Assembly: GCA_002305915.1 (NCBI GenBank)
Contig: DBRJ01000047.1
Span: 1,164-65,163, forward strand
DNA length: 64,000 nt
DNA from: Pelotomaculum sp. UBA1371
GTDB lineage: Bacteria > Bacillota > Desulfotomaculia > Desulfotomaculales > Pelotomaculaceae
Reading direction: 5' to 3'
In this document: in pieces, positions 34,665-43,399 of the stretch
Layout: every line of letters begins with the position of its first letter
Position numbering within the stretch: position 1 is the stretch's first letter
Notes under the pieces: model-generated
Database searches by the model: none
What the model was told of the DNA's origin: nothing
What the model saw: only the letters and a program-made list of their open reading frames with translations
Translations under genes and position numbers: made by a program

Positions 34665-35153
34665 GTGGCAACGTGCTCATGCTGTTGCGGTGAAGATGAA
34701 CTGACTAAACAACTGGATAAAATTATTGAACCTTATAGGGGACAGCCCGGCGGGCTGATTCAGGTACTGACCAAAGCCCAGGAACTAATCGGGTATTTGC
34801 CCAAATGGGCCTTGATCAGTATTGCGAAGGGATTGGGATTGTCTCTTCAGGACGTATATGGCGTTGTTACATTTTACGCGTTTTTCTCTCTGATTCCAAG
34901 GGGCAGGCACAAGATCAGCGTTTGTGCCGGGACAGCCTGTTATGTTAAAGGAACCAAGATGGTTACCAAAACGCTTCGGGAAGTGCTTGGTATAAAACCC
35001 GGTCAGACAACTCCCGACAGCCGGTTTACCCTGGAAGTTGTCCGCTGCATCGGCGCCTGCGGCCTTGCACCGGCCATGATTATCGACGGCAAGGATGTTC
35101 ATGGCCGTCTGGAACCGGAACAAATTCCGCAAATTCTCGAACAGTATGCGTAA
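34665..35153 (+). CDS. hydC: NADH-dependent [FeFe]-hydrogenase, NuoE-like subunit
   Basis: A 162-aa thioredoxin-fold [2Fe-2S] subunit homologous to NuoE. The four cysteine ligands are seen in CAGTACYVKG and RCIGACGLAP. An extra Cys-rich N-terminus (ATCSCCCGEDE) precedes the helical domain. GTG start with AAGGGGGG upstream. First gene of the hydCBA operon; in HydABC enzymes this subunit helps the diaphorase module exchange electrons with NAD(H). Together with ferredoxin the trimer can oxidise NADH to make H2 by electron confurcation, which suits a syntrophic lifestyle. Confidence 0.92.
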   Translation: MATCSCCCGEDELTKQLDKIIEPYRGQPGGLIQVLTKAQELIGYLPKWALISIAKGLGLSLQDVYGVVTFYAFFSLIPRGRHKISVCAGTACYVKGTKMVTKTLREVLGIKPGQTTPDSRFTLEVVRCIGACGLAPAMIIDGKDVHGRLEPEQIPQILEQYA

Positions 35154-35303
35154 TACAATACCCGTTATTGCGGGTTGCTCATTCCTCACCTGTGAATATT
35201 GTTCACAATTCCTTGCCGATCAGGATAGCGCAATGGGACAAGCTGCCTGATTGGAAGATCATGAACAGATATGGCTGGAGGATTTAAACGGAGGTGTGAT
35301 TAA

Positions 35304-37001
35304 GTGAAGTCTTTGGACGAACTGGCAAAGATTAGAGATAGCAGGCGGGCTGCCCTTAAAATCCGGGAAGGTGTACCCTCCGCGACAGAAAAAGCTCACA
35401 TTATGATGTGCGGCGGCGCGGGCTGTATCTCATCCAAGTGTACCGATATTGTAGAAGCAATGAAGGAATGCCTGGCTAAAAACGGCATAGCCGACCAGGT
35501 TCAAATAATTCTAACCGGTTGTATGGGACCTTGCGATATGGGTCCTGTTGCGATAGTTTATCCCGACGCTACTTTTTACCGCAGGTTGAAGGTAAAGGAT
35601 GCCGAGGCCATTGTCGAGGAGCACATCCTCAAGGGGAACCCTGTACAGCGGTTGTTGTACAGAACACCCGGCGCTAAGGAGCCCACCCGGTGTGTCCACG
35701 ATATCGACCTGTTTAAGAAACAGAAAAAGATTGTTTTACGGAATAACTTCTATATCGATCCCACTTCCATCGAGGATTACATTGCCAGAGACGGCTATGC
35801 CGCCCTGGCCAAGGCCCTTACCCAGATGGAGCCCGGTGAAATCATTGAGGAAGTAAAAAAATCCGGCCTGCGCGGCCGGGGCGGCGCCGGATTCTCAACA
35901 GGTATGAAGTGGGGTTTCACCGCCGCTGCCAAAGGAAGTCCGAAATATGTTGTGTGCAACGGTGACGAGGGCGACCCGGGCGCTTTTATGGACAGGTCCG
36001 TCCTGGAAGGCGACCCCCACAGTATAATTGAAGGTATGGCCATTTGCGGCAGGGCCATCGGATCCGAACAGGGTTACGTCTATGTTCGGGCGGAGTATCC
36101 CCTGGCCATTGAAAGATTGTCCAACGCCATTGATGATGCCCGCCGGTACGGCTTGCTGGGGAAAAACATATTTGAAACCGGCTTTAATTTTGATATTGAA
36201 ATCCGGATTGGAGCCGGCGCCTTTGTATGCGGTGAGGAGACGGCGCTGCTTACTTCCATCGAGGGCAAGCGCGGCGAGCCGAGGCCGAGGCCTCCCTTCC
36301 CGGCCAACGCCGGTGTGTGGGGTAAGCCCACCGTTTTAAACAACGTTGAAACATGGGCGAACATTCCTGAGATTATTCTCAAGGGCGCCGAGTGGTTTTC
36401 CACCATCGGCACCGAAAAGAGCAAGGGGACCAAAGTTTTCGCGCTGGCCGGCCGGATTAACAACACCGGTATCGTGGAAGTGCCCATGGGCACCACCCTG
36501 CGGGAAATCGTTTTTGAAATCGGCGGCGGGATTCCCAGGAAGAAGCTCTTTAAAGCCGTCCAGACCGGCGGTCCCTCCGGCGGCTGCATTCCTGCAGACT
36601 ACCTGGACACCCCTGTGGATTACGATTCCCTCGGTGCTCTGGGCGCCATCATGGGCTCCGGCGGGATGATTGTTATGGACGAGGACACCTGCATGGTGGA
36701 CATCGCCAAATTCTTTATAGATTTCTGTGTTGACGAATCCTGTGGTAAATGCTCCCCCTGCCGGATTGGGACCAAGCGGATGCTGGAAATTCTGGAGAGG
36801 ATTACCACCGGCAATGGTAAAGAAGGAGACATCGAGCTTTTACAGGAACTGGCTACCACAATTAAATCCACCGCTTTGTGCGGTCTGGGACAGACCGCGC
36901 CGAACCCTGTATTGAGCACAATCCGTTACTTCAGGCATGAGTACGAGGAGCATATCAAGGAGCATTACTGCCGTTCCGGAGTCTGCGAGTTTAAGGAATA
37001 A
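35304..37001 (+). CDS. hydB: NADH-dependent [FeFe]-hydrogenase, NuoF-like flavoprotein subunit
   Basis: A 565-aa NuoF-like subunit with FMN, NADH and iron-sulfur sites. Residues 1-110: thioredoxin-like [2Fe-2S] domain (CGGAGC, CTD and GCMGPCDMGP cysteines). Then the NADH/FMN Rossmann region (GRGGAGFSTGMKWGF, NGDEGDPGAFMDR), SLBB domain, and the C-terminal [4Fe-4S] motif ESCGKCSPCRIGTKRM with a distal STALCGLG cysteine. It ends at CRSGVCEFKE, without the two extra ferredoxin clusters found in the Thermotoga HydB tail. It is 150 bp after hydC and 62 bp before hydA. Confidence 0.93.
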   Translation: MKSLDELAKIRDSRRAALKIREGVPSATEKAHIMMCGGAGCISSKCTDIVEAMKECLAKNGIADQVQIILTGCMGPCDMGPVAIVYPDATFYRRLKVKDAEAIVEEHILKGNPVQRLLYRTPGAKEPTRCVHDIDLFKKQKKIVLRNNFYIDPTSIEDYIARDGYAALAKALTQMEPGEIIEEVKKSGLRGRGGAGFSTGMKWGFTAAAKGSPKYVVCNGDEGDPGAFMDRSVLEGDPHSIIEGMAICGRAIGSEQGYVYVRAEYPLAIERLSNAIDDARRYGLLGKNIFETGFNFDIEIRIGAGAFVCGEETALLTSIEGKRGEPRPRPPFPANAGVWGKPTVLNNVETWANIPEIILKGAEWFSTIGTEKSKGTKVFALAGRINNTGIVEVPMGTTLREIVFEIGGGIPRKKLFKAVQTGGPSGGCIPADYLDTPVDYDSLGALGAIMGSGGMIVMDEDTCMVDIAKFFIDFCVDESCGKCSPCRIGTKRMLEILERITTGNGKEGDIELLQELATTIKSTALCGLGQTAPNPVLSTIRYFRHEYEEHIKEHYCRSGVCEFKE

Positions 37002-37063
37002 AACCGCTCCCGGCGTTAAGAGGAAATGGAAAAAATACGGGAGTTTGGAGGGGAAATAAAAAT

Positions 37064-38797
37064 ATGATAACATTAACAATTGATAACCAGAAAATAGCAG
37101 TGGAAGAAGGGACAACCATCCTTGAGGCTGCCGAGAAATTGGGAATCAAGATCCCGACCCTTTGCTATTTAAAGGATATTAACGTGATTGGCGCCTGCCG
37201 GATTTGTGTTGTCGAAGTGCAGGGGGCCAAGGCTTATGTGCCGGCCTGTGTAGCTCCGGTGGCCGAGGGTATGGTTGTCCGTACCAACACCCCGGCTGTG
37301 ATTAAAGCCCGCAAGCTGATTCTTGAACTGATCCTTTCCGACCACCCCATGGAATGCCTCACCTGTGTCCGCAACCAGAACTGCGAACTGCAAAAGCTGG
37401 CGGAGGCTTTCGGGCTGACGGAAATCCGCTTTGAAGGAGAAAAAACCAGTTACCCCATTGATAATTCCAGCCCTGCCATTGTGCGGGATCCCCGCAAGTG
37501 CGTACTCTGCCGCCGCTGTGTAGCGGTTTGCACGGAGATCCAGACTGTCAACGCCATCCAGGCCCAGGAGAGAGGTTTTAACAGCCTGATTGCGCCGGCC
37601 TTCAACGAACAGCTGGCTAATGTTGAGTGCGTCCAGTGCGGCCAGTGTTCCCTGGTCTGTCCCACCGCAGCCATCCATGAAGTGGATGATACTGGAAGAG
37701 TATGGGAAGCCCTTGCTGATCCCAAAAAGCATGTCATCGTCCAGACTGCGCCGGCGACCCGGGTACAGGTAGGGGAAACCATCGGCGCCGAGCCGGGCAG
37801 CATCGTTACCGGCCAGATGGTGGCCGGGCTTCGCCGCCTGGGCTTTGATAAGGTTTTTGACACCGACTTTACCGCCGACCTGACCATTCTGGAAGAGGGG
37901 AACGAGCTGCTTCAGCGGATTCAAACGGGCGGCACCCTGCCCATGATTACCTCCTGCAGCCCCGGCTGGATTAAATTCGCCGAACACTTTTATCCGGACC
38001 TGCTTCCCCATCTCTCCACCTGCAAATCGCCGCAGCAGATGTTCGGCGCCCTGGCCAAAACCTATTACGCCGAAAAAGCCGGCATTGACCCTGCGGATAT
38101 TTTCAGCGTTTCGATCATGCCCTGCACTGCCAAAAAGTACGAGTGCACCAGGCCCGAGATGAAGAGCAGCGGCTACCAGGACGTGGACGTGGTTCTCACC
38201 TCCCGCGAACTGGGGCGTATGTTCAAGCAGGCCGGGCTGGATATGGCCAACCTGCCCGAAGAAGAGTATGACGCCCCCCTCGGGATTTCCACCGGAGCCG
38301 GTGAAATTTTCGGCGCCTCCGGAGGCGTGATGGAAGCGGCCCTGCGGACTGTTTACGAGGTTGTCACCGGTAAGGAGCTCCCCAACATTAACTTTACGGA
38401 GTGCCGGGGCCTTACGGGGGTAAAGGAAGCAACCGTCCAGGTGGGCGACCTGCCGGTTAAAATAGCTATTACCAACGGCCTCGGCAATGCCCGCAAGGTG
38501 CTGGATAAGATCCGTGCCGGCGAGGCTGATTACCACTTCATCGAGATCATGTGCTGTCCCGGCGGCTGCATCGGCGGCGGCGGATCACCCATTCCCACCG
38601 ACACCGAAATCCGCCTTAAAAGAATTGACGCCACCTATACTGAAGACGAGCGCATGGCTCTGCGCAAATCCCACGAAAACCCGGCCGTTAACGAACTCTA
38701 TCAAGAGTTTCTGGAAAAGCCGCTGGGTCATAAATCACACGAACTGCTGCACACCCATTACACGAAGAGGAACCGTTACCAGGAAGAGGAATGCTAG
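37064..38797 (+). CDS. hydA: [FeFe]-hydrogenase catalytic subunit
   Basis: The 577-aa catalytic subunit that carries the H-cluster. Domains: [2Fe-2S] ferredoxin (Cys34, 45, 48, 62), His-Cys3 [4Fe-4S] segment (HPMECLTCVRNQNC), two [4Fe-4S] clusters (CVLCRRCVAVC, CVQCGQCSLVC), then the H-cluster domain with L1 TSCSPGWIKF, L2 MPCTAKKYE and L3 EIMCCPGGCIGG. All catalytic cysteines are present. The ribosome site GGAGGGG lies 9 nt upstream. Last gene of hydCBA, followed by a strong terminator. The maturases HydEFG are not in this window. Confidence 0.96.
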   Translation: MITLTIDNQKIAVEEGTTILEAAEKLGIKIPTLCYLKDINVIGACRICVVEVQGAKAYVPACVAPVAEGMVVRTNTPAVIKARKLILELILSDHPMECLTCVRNQNCELQKLAEAFGLTEIRFEGEKTSYPIDNSSPAIVRDPRKCVLCRRCVAVCTEIQTVNAIQAQERGFNSLIAPAFNEQLANVECVQCGQCSLVCPTAAIHEVDDTGRVWEALADPKKHVIVQTAPATRVQVGETIGAEPGSIVTGQMVAGLRRLGFDKVFDTDFTADLTILEEGNELLQRIQTGGTLPMITSCSPGWIKFAEHFYPDLLPHLSTCKSPQQMFGALAKTYYAEKAGIDPADIFSVSIMPCTAKKYECTRPEMKSSGYQDVDVVLTSRELGRMFKQAGLDMANLPEEEYDAPLGISTGAGEIFGASGGVMEAALRTVYEVVTGKELPNINFTECRGLTGVKEATVQVGDLPVKIAITNGLGNARKVLDKIRAGEADYHFIEIMCCPGGCIGGGGSPIPTDTEIRLKRIDATYTEDERMALRKSHENPAVNELYQEFLEKPLGHKSHELLHTHYTKRNRYQEEEC

Positions 38798-38824
38798 TTA
38801 GCGCTTTTCGGTAACCGGTAATAC

Positions 38825-38867
38825 ACAGTCCCCATCCGACTCTTTTAGGATGGGGACTGTTTTTTTA
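38825..38867 (+). terminator. Terminator of hydCBA
   Basis: 13-bp perfect stem ACAGTCCCCATCC/GGATGGGGACTGT with a 10-nt loop and seven Ts. Confidence 0.92.
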
Positions 38868-38931
38868 TTTCTCAAACTCAGCATAAGGTGCCCGTTGTTC
38901 GTTTTAGTTAAAAAATCAATAATTTAATAAC

Positions 38932-39708
38932 TCAGGTACCCGGTACCGGTACGGACCATGGGCCGGGAATGCGGGGGGGAGCGCACAGGAGGGTTGTGTC
39001 CGGGGGCAGGAACTGCCTGGCGCCGGCGATGGCCCGGCGGGGTTCATTGTCTTCTTCACTGAGATGACCAAGGACCACCAGTTTGCAATTTAAAAGTCCC
39101 ATAGACTTCAGGGCCAGGCCGCACTGCTCATTGGAAAGATGGCCGGTGGTGCCGAGATTGCGGCGAATGACATGGGGAGGTTTTTTGGAGTGTTTATACA
39201 TTTCCAGGTCATGGTTTGATTCAATATACAAATAATCAACCGTTTTAAAAGCTTGCAGACAATAATCCGGCACAAACCCGGTATCGGTGATTAAGCCCAT
39301 CTTTTCGCCGTCGCCGCTGATGATAAAGCCGATTGTTTCCACATCATGGAAGAGGCCGAAGTGATTAACGGCAAGGGTGCCGATGTTTTCCGGGGCGACC
39401 GGGGAAAGTGCCCGAAAATCCGGTTGTCCGCTGAATGAGTTTCTTGCGCAAAGCTGTTTTAAAACGGGGCTGGAAGAATATACAGGGATTTTTCTTTCTT
39501 TAAGTAAATACTTGAGGCCATAGACGTGGTCGATATGGCAGTGAGTTACCAGGACAGCGTCGATGTCGCCCGGCGCCAGTCCCACCCCGGCCAGAAAAGG
39601 TTTTATATCTCTCTTTCTAAGCCCGCAGTCCACCAGTACACAGGTTTGCCGGTCCTGAACAACAATACTGTTGGCATAGCTGCAGGAAGAAAGAGTACAA
39701 AATCTCAA
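38932..39708 (-). CDS. MBL-fold metallohydrolase (YycJ-like)
   Basis: A 258-aa metallo-beta-lactamase-fold hydrolase. The metal-binding motif is HCHIDHVYGL near residue 55 (HxHxDH), with ESNHDLEM and HLSNEQCG supplying further histidines. The fold and SCSYANSIVV start resemble the YycJ/WalJ 5'-3' exonuclease-type family. TTG start at 39706-39708; AAAGGGGG lies 9-12 nt upstream. Monocistronic. Could act on RNA, DNA or small phosphodiesters. Confidence 0.85.
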   Translation of the reverse strand: MRFCTLSSCSYANSIVVQDRQTCVLVDCGLRKRDIKPFLAGVGLAPGDIDAVLVTHCHIDHVYGLKYLLKERKIPVYSSSPVLKQLCARNSFSGQPDFRALSPVAPENIGTLAVNHFGLFHDVETIGFIISGDGEKMGLITDTGFVPDYCLQAFKTVDYLYIESNHDLEMYKHSKKPPHVIRRNLGTTGHLSNEQCGLALKSMGLLNCKLVVLGHLSEEDNEPRRAIAGARQFLPPDTTLLCAPPRIPGPWSVPVPGT

Positions 39709-39935
39709 AGTTGCAAAACCCCCTTTAGTTTATTTGCTGTCTTAAATTAATTTTGACGGTACTGGAACGGATTCCTTCCCGGTACAGCAAGTCAGTCAAT
39801 TCTTTGGTCCGTTAGAAATGAATTAAATAAGTTTAAATCTTGATTTTGTAAAAATATTATTTAAAGATACCGGGAATAATAGCTTTAAGAAATGGTTATA
39901 ATGATTTTTTATCCTGTAAAAGGAGGTTATGGGTT

Positions 39936-40202
39936 TTGTCCGGCAAACTTGTGGAGATAACCAATCCGGCTCTGGTTCCCAGGGAGTTGCAGAGGTTTAT
40001 CCAACCGGCTCTGGACCAGTTCAAAGTAGAGCTGGCAGCCGAATTGGGCATCCCGGATTACGATATCATTGACAAAGGAGAGCTTACCTCCCGGCAAAAC
40101 GGCCGTGTAGGGGGGAACATGACCAGGCGGATGGTGGGCTTTGCTGAAACAGTTTTAGCTTTTTACTATCGTAAACAACTGGAAGGAAACAAAAGCAATT
40201 AA
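39936..40202 (+). CDS. Divergent alpha/beta-type small acid-soluble spore protein
   Basis: An 88-aa SASP relative. The C-terminal 60 residues have the family pattern: FKVELAAELGIPD with the protease-cleavage region, then TSRQNGRVGGNMTRRMVGFAETVLA as the second DNA-binding helix. A 25-residue N-terminal extension (LVEITNPALVPRELQRF) is unusual. TTG start with AAAGGAGG upstream. It differs strongly from the SASP at 14.4 kb, so the two probably bind DNA with different properties or timing. A strong terminator follows. Confidence 0.8.
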   Translation: MSGKLVEITNPALVPRELQRFIQPALDQFKVELAAELGIPDYDIIDKGELTSRQNGRVGGNMTRRMVGFAETVLAFYYRKQLEGNKSN

Positions 40203-40212
40203 AGTCATGAGA

Positions 40213-40252
40213 GCAAAACGCCCTGCAAAACCAGCGCAGGGCGTTTTGCTTT
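40213..40252 (+). terminator. Terminator after the second SASP
   Basis: 14-bp perfect stem GCAAAACGCCCTGC/GCAGGGCGTTTTGC with a 9-nt loop, then TTT. Confidence 0.88.
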
Positions 40253-40423
40253 CCGTTATAAAGCAGATAACCTGAGGGTACTCAACTATTAGCTAAAATA
40301 TTACATCGGAGAGAAAATGGTATAAATATTGTCTCATGAACAGAATATAAAGTTAAGAGCATTCGCCTCCAAATATGGTTTTACAAAATATAACAGCGAG
40401 GTTTTTCGGGGAGGTATTTTAGA

Positions 40424-42181
40424 TTGGCGCATCACCGCAGTGAAGTACCAAAGGTAGCTTATTTTTGTATGGAATACGGCCTGAACGAGGAGCTTCAAAT
40501 CTACGCAGGTGGTCTTGGCGTACTGGCCGGTGATTATATCAAGGCTGCCAAAGACGAAGGATTTCCGATGGTAGCGCTGGGAATCCTGTGGAGGCAGGAC
40601 TATACTCACCAGTTTATAGGCCAAGACCTGATGCCTTATGATTTGTTCCCCAACCTGGATTACAAATTTTTAAAGGATACCGGTGTGACAATTACTGTAC
40701 AGGTCCGTGGTGAAGAGGTGCCCTGTAAGGTTCGCCTGGCGGATCAGTATGGCAATGTTCCCCTCTATCTACTGGACACCAATTTTCCGGGCAGCCCCAA
40801 CGGCTGGATGACAAACCGCCTTTACGCAGGCGGGCCACAGGAAAGAGTGGCGGCGGAAATCATCCTTGGTATCGGAGGTATCCGGGCCCTGAGAGCTTTG
40901 AAGATACCTGTGGATGTGTACCACTTCAATGAAGGCCACGCTATTCTGGCGGGTATCGAGCTGATCAGGGAAAAAATGGCCGAAGGGGGATTGTCCTTCG
41001 AGGACGCCTGGCGGGAGACCAGGAAGCAGGTCGTTTTTACCACCCATACCCCTGTGGCGGCCGGCAATGAGTCCCATGATCATGAGCTTCTCAAACATAT
41101 GGGCGCCTATAACGGACTGGATTACAGCCAGATGAAGTTTTTAGGCGGTGATCCTTTTAATCTCACCGTCGCAGCCCTGAGGCTTTCCCGGATTTCCAAC
41201 GCCGTGTCCAAAACCCACGGTAAAACGGCAAGAAACATGTGGAGGGGTGTTTATCATGCTTCTCCGATTATTTCTATTACCAACGGCGTGCATATTGACA
41301 CCTGGCAGGACCGGGGGATTAAAAAAGCTTTTAAAACCGGGGGCGATATCTGGGAACCGCACATGAGGTTAAAAAAAGATTTGGTGGGATATGTCAGACA
41401 ACATACTGGTACAAAGCTGAATGAAAATGCCCTGATCATCGGCTTTGCCCGCCGGGCTGCTCCCTACAAGCGAAGCGATTTAATTTTTAGAAATGAGGAA
41501 ATCATTGCCCCGCTCTTAAGGGAGAAAAAAATACAACTGGTTTTCTCCGGTAAGGCCCACCCTGAAGACAGGATGGGTAAAGAAATTATCAGGTCCCTCA
41601 TTGAAATGGATCGTAAGTATAGGGACAGCATCGTCTTCCTGGAAAACTACAACATGGAAGTGGCCCGTATGCTGGTTCAGGGCTGCGACCTCTGGCTCAA
41701 CAACCCCAGAAGACCCATGGAGGCCAGCGGTACCTCGGGTATGAAAGCAGCCGTCAACGGTGTGCTCAACCTGTCAATCGTGGACGGCTGGGTGGGGGAA
41801 GGTCCTCAGCACGGCGTGAGCGGCTGGCTTATAGAGAGCACTAACCGGGGTGACCCCGGGCTGGATCAGGACGAAGAAGACTTGAAAGCGCTCTATGAAA
41901 TCCTTACTGGAGAAGTTATCCAGACATTTTATAACGATCGCACCCGCTGGCTTGAGATGATGTTTTCATGTATCGATATGTCCCACTGGCAGTTTTCATC
42001 ACAGCGGATGATCAGAGAGTATTATGACCTCATGTACCAGGAGGAAGAATTCCCGTTTGAGGATGAACAGGTTCAAGAACAGGCCGGACAGACTGGGCCT
42101 GAAGCTGCGTTTGAAAAACAATGGGCAGATCAACGGGAAAATGTTTTCGTCTACAACAGGGAATACTCCCTGGATCCGTAG
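40424..42181 (+). CDS. glgP: Alpha-glucan (glycogen) phosphorylase
   Basis: A 585-aa PLP-dependent phosphorylase of the short Thermotoga-type family (TIGR02094-like), releasing glucose-1-phosphate from alpha-1,4-glucans. N-terminal AYFCMEYGLNEELQIYAGGLGVLAGD is the family hallmark; the C-terminal EASGTSGMKAAVNG holds the PLP lysine, preceded by NNPRRPM. Typical muscle-type regulatory N-terminus is absent. TTG start with GGGGAGG 10 nt upstream. It would work with the GH15 enzyme at 15.7 kb. Monocistronic; a weak hairpin (ACCGG/CCGGT, 42270-42289) followed by a long T-run may end it. Confidence 0.94.
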   Translation: MAHHRSEVPKVAYFCMEYGLNEELQIYAGGLGVLAGDYIKAAKDEGFPMVALGILWRQDYTHQFIGQDLMPYDLFPNLDYKFLKDTGVTITVQVRGEEVPCKVRLADQYGNVPLYLLDTNFPGSPNGWMTNRLYAGGPQERVAAEIILGIGGIRALRALKIPVDVYHFNEGHAILAGIELIREKMAEGGLSFEDAWRETRKQVVFTTHTPVAAGNESHDHELLKHMGAYNGLDYSQMKFLGGDPFNLTVAALRLSRISNAVSKTHGKTARNMWRGVYHASPIISITNGVHIDTWQDRGIKKAFKTGGDIWEPHMRLKKDLVGYVRQHTGTKLNENALIIGFARRAAPYKRSDLIFRNEEIIAPLLREKKIQLVFSGKAHPEDRMGKEIIRSLIEMDRKYRDSIVFLENYNMEVARMLVQGCDLWLNNPRRPMEASGTSGMKAAVNGVLNLSIVDGWVGEGPQHGVSGWLIESTNRGDPGLDQDEEDLKALYEILTGEVIQTFYNDRTRWLEMMFSCIDMSHWQFSSQRMIREYYDLMYQEEEFPFEDEQVQEQAGQTGPEAAFEKQWADQRENVFVYNREYSLDP

Positions 42182-42403
42182 GAAAGACTGGTAACAGTTA
42201 ATCCTTGACCCCCGGGCACCGGGCCGTGTCTTAAATTATAAACATCCGGCATAAATCCTTGAATCGTGGACCGGGTAAGTTTCACCGGTTGTTTTTTTTT
42301 TACAAAAAATTAAACGTTGAATCACCTGCAGCCGGGCGATTTATGTTTTTTACATCTATAATGTAAAGAAAGGAAATCAACCAATTTAAGCGGGGTGGAT
42401 TAT

Positions 42404-42955
42404 ATGCGAAAGCCGGTTATCGGTGTTATGGGCGGCGGGGAGTCGGCATCTGCTGAGGATTGTAGGCTGGCTTACCGTCTTGGCGCTTTAATTGCTGCGG
42501 AGGGATGGATTTTGCTTAACGGAGGCCGCAATATTGGAGTTATGGATGCTTCTGCAAGAGGCGCCAGGGATAGAGGGGGATTGACTGTCGGTATTCTTCC
42601 CGGTGCCGGCACAGAACACGCCTCCCGCTATATAGATATTGCGATTGTAACAAATATGGGGGGAGCACGAAATGTAATTAACGTCCTTTCCAGCGACATA
42701 ATTGTAGCAATGGCCGGTAAAGCGGGTACAATTTCTGAAATTGCCCTGGCCTTAAAATATGAAAAACCTGTAATCTTACTTAATTTTGATGTTCGCACTT
42801 TATTTCAAATGTGTTCAGGCGAAGACCTTTTACATTGGGTTCATAGTGCGGAGGAGGCTATCGGGATAATTAAAGTGCTGCTTGCCCGGCGTGAATATAC
42901 TTCACATGAGACCAGTTTACCTGAAAAGTTAGAAAACATGCAGCCAGAGGCATAA
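42404..42955 (+). CDS. TIGR00725-type Rossmann-fold protein (LOG/SLOG-like)
   Basis: A 183-aa nucleotide-binding-like protein. KPVIGVMGGGE at the N-terminus, LLNGGRNIGVMDASARGA and a C-terminal AMAGKAGTISEIALALKY resemble the LOG/SLOG superfamily (the GGxGT motif reads AGKAGTISE). The start is ATG 42404 with GCGGGGTGG upstream, three codons inside the frame. Relatives bind nucleotides or release cytokinin-like bases; this subgroup has no established function. Monocistronic. Confidence 0.75.
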   Translation: MRKPVIGVMGGGESASAEDCRLAYRLGALIAAEGWILLNGGRNIGVMDASARGARDRGGLTVGILPGAGTEHASRYIDIAIVTNMGGARNVINVLSSDIIVAMAGKAGTISEIALALKYEKPVILLNFDVRTLFQMCSGEDLLHWVHSAEEAIGIIKVLLARREYTSHETSLPEKLENMQPEA

Positions 42956-43101
42956 CGAAAAAAAGCCGCTTGGGTTCACTGGAAAAACAGCAATTAAATA
43001 CCAAAAAATTTTTATAATTTTAGTTGTCGGGCAGAACCAAATATGGGTAATAAGCGTCTAAATGGTAAAAGGTCTTAAACAAAGAGAAGGGAGGAGGAGC
43101 A

Positions 43102-43344
43102 ATGGAGAAGATTGTTACAGAAGGGCTGGTGCTGGCGGCAGCGTCTGTCCTGGGCGGCTCCTTCAGCCTTTTTCATAATCTAGGACTTTCCTGCTGGTTT
43201 TTTTCCCTGGGCGGCATCATCAGTTTACTTTCCGGTATTCCTGTAGCCGCTCTCCCGTTGTTTGTTGCTGCAGCAGTGTGTTATAAGATTAAGCAGGGAA
43301 AAAACCAAAAAATCGACGGAGAATTAGTTAATCCCTCCGAATAA
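43102..43344 (+). CDS. Small membrane protein, 80 aa
   Basis: Hypothetical with two hydrophobic segments (VLAAASVLGGSFSLF, WFFSLGGIISLLSGIPVAALPLFVAAAV) and a short charged tail. GGGAGGAGGAG precedes the ATG, a strong ribosome site. No family recognised. A terminator follows directly. Confidence 0.6.
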   Translation: MEKIVTEGLVLAAASVLGGSFSLFHNLGLSCWFFSLGGIISLLSGIPVAALPLFVAAAVCYKIKQGKNQKIDGELVNPSE

Positions 43345-43360
43345 TATTTCGGTCAAAGTG

Positions 43361-43399
43361 ACGGGAACCCCGTAAAGGGCTCCCGTTCTTTTTTATTTT
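43361..43399 (+). terminator. Terminator after the 80-aa gene
   Basis: Stem ACGGGAACCC/GGGCTCCCGT with one mismatch and a 6-nt loop, then TTCTTTTTTATTTTT. The T-tract overlaps the stop of the convergent ablB gene. Confidence 0.82.
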
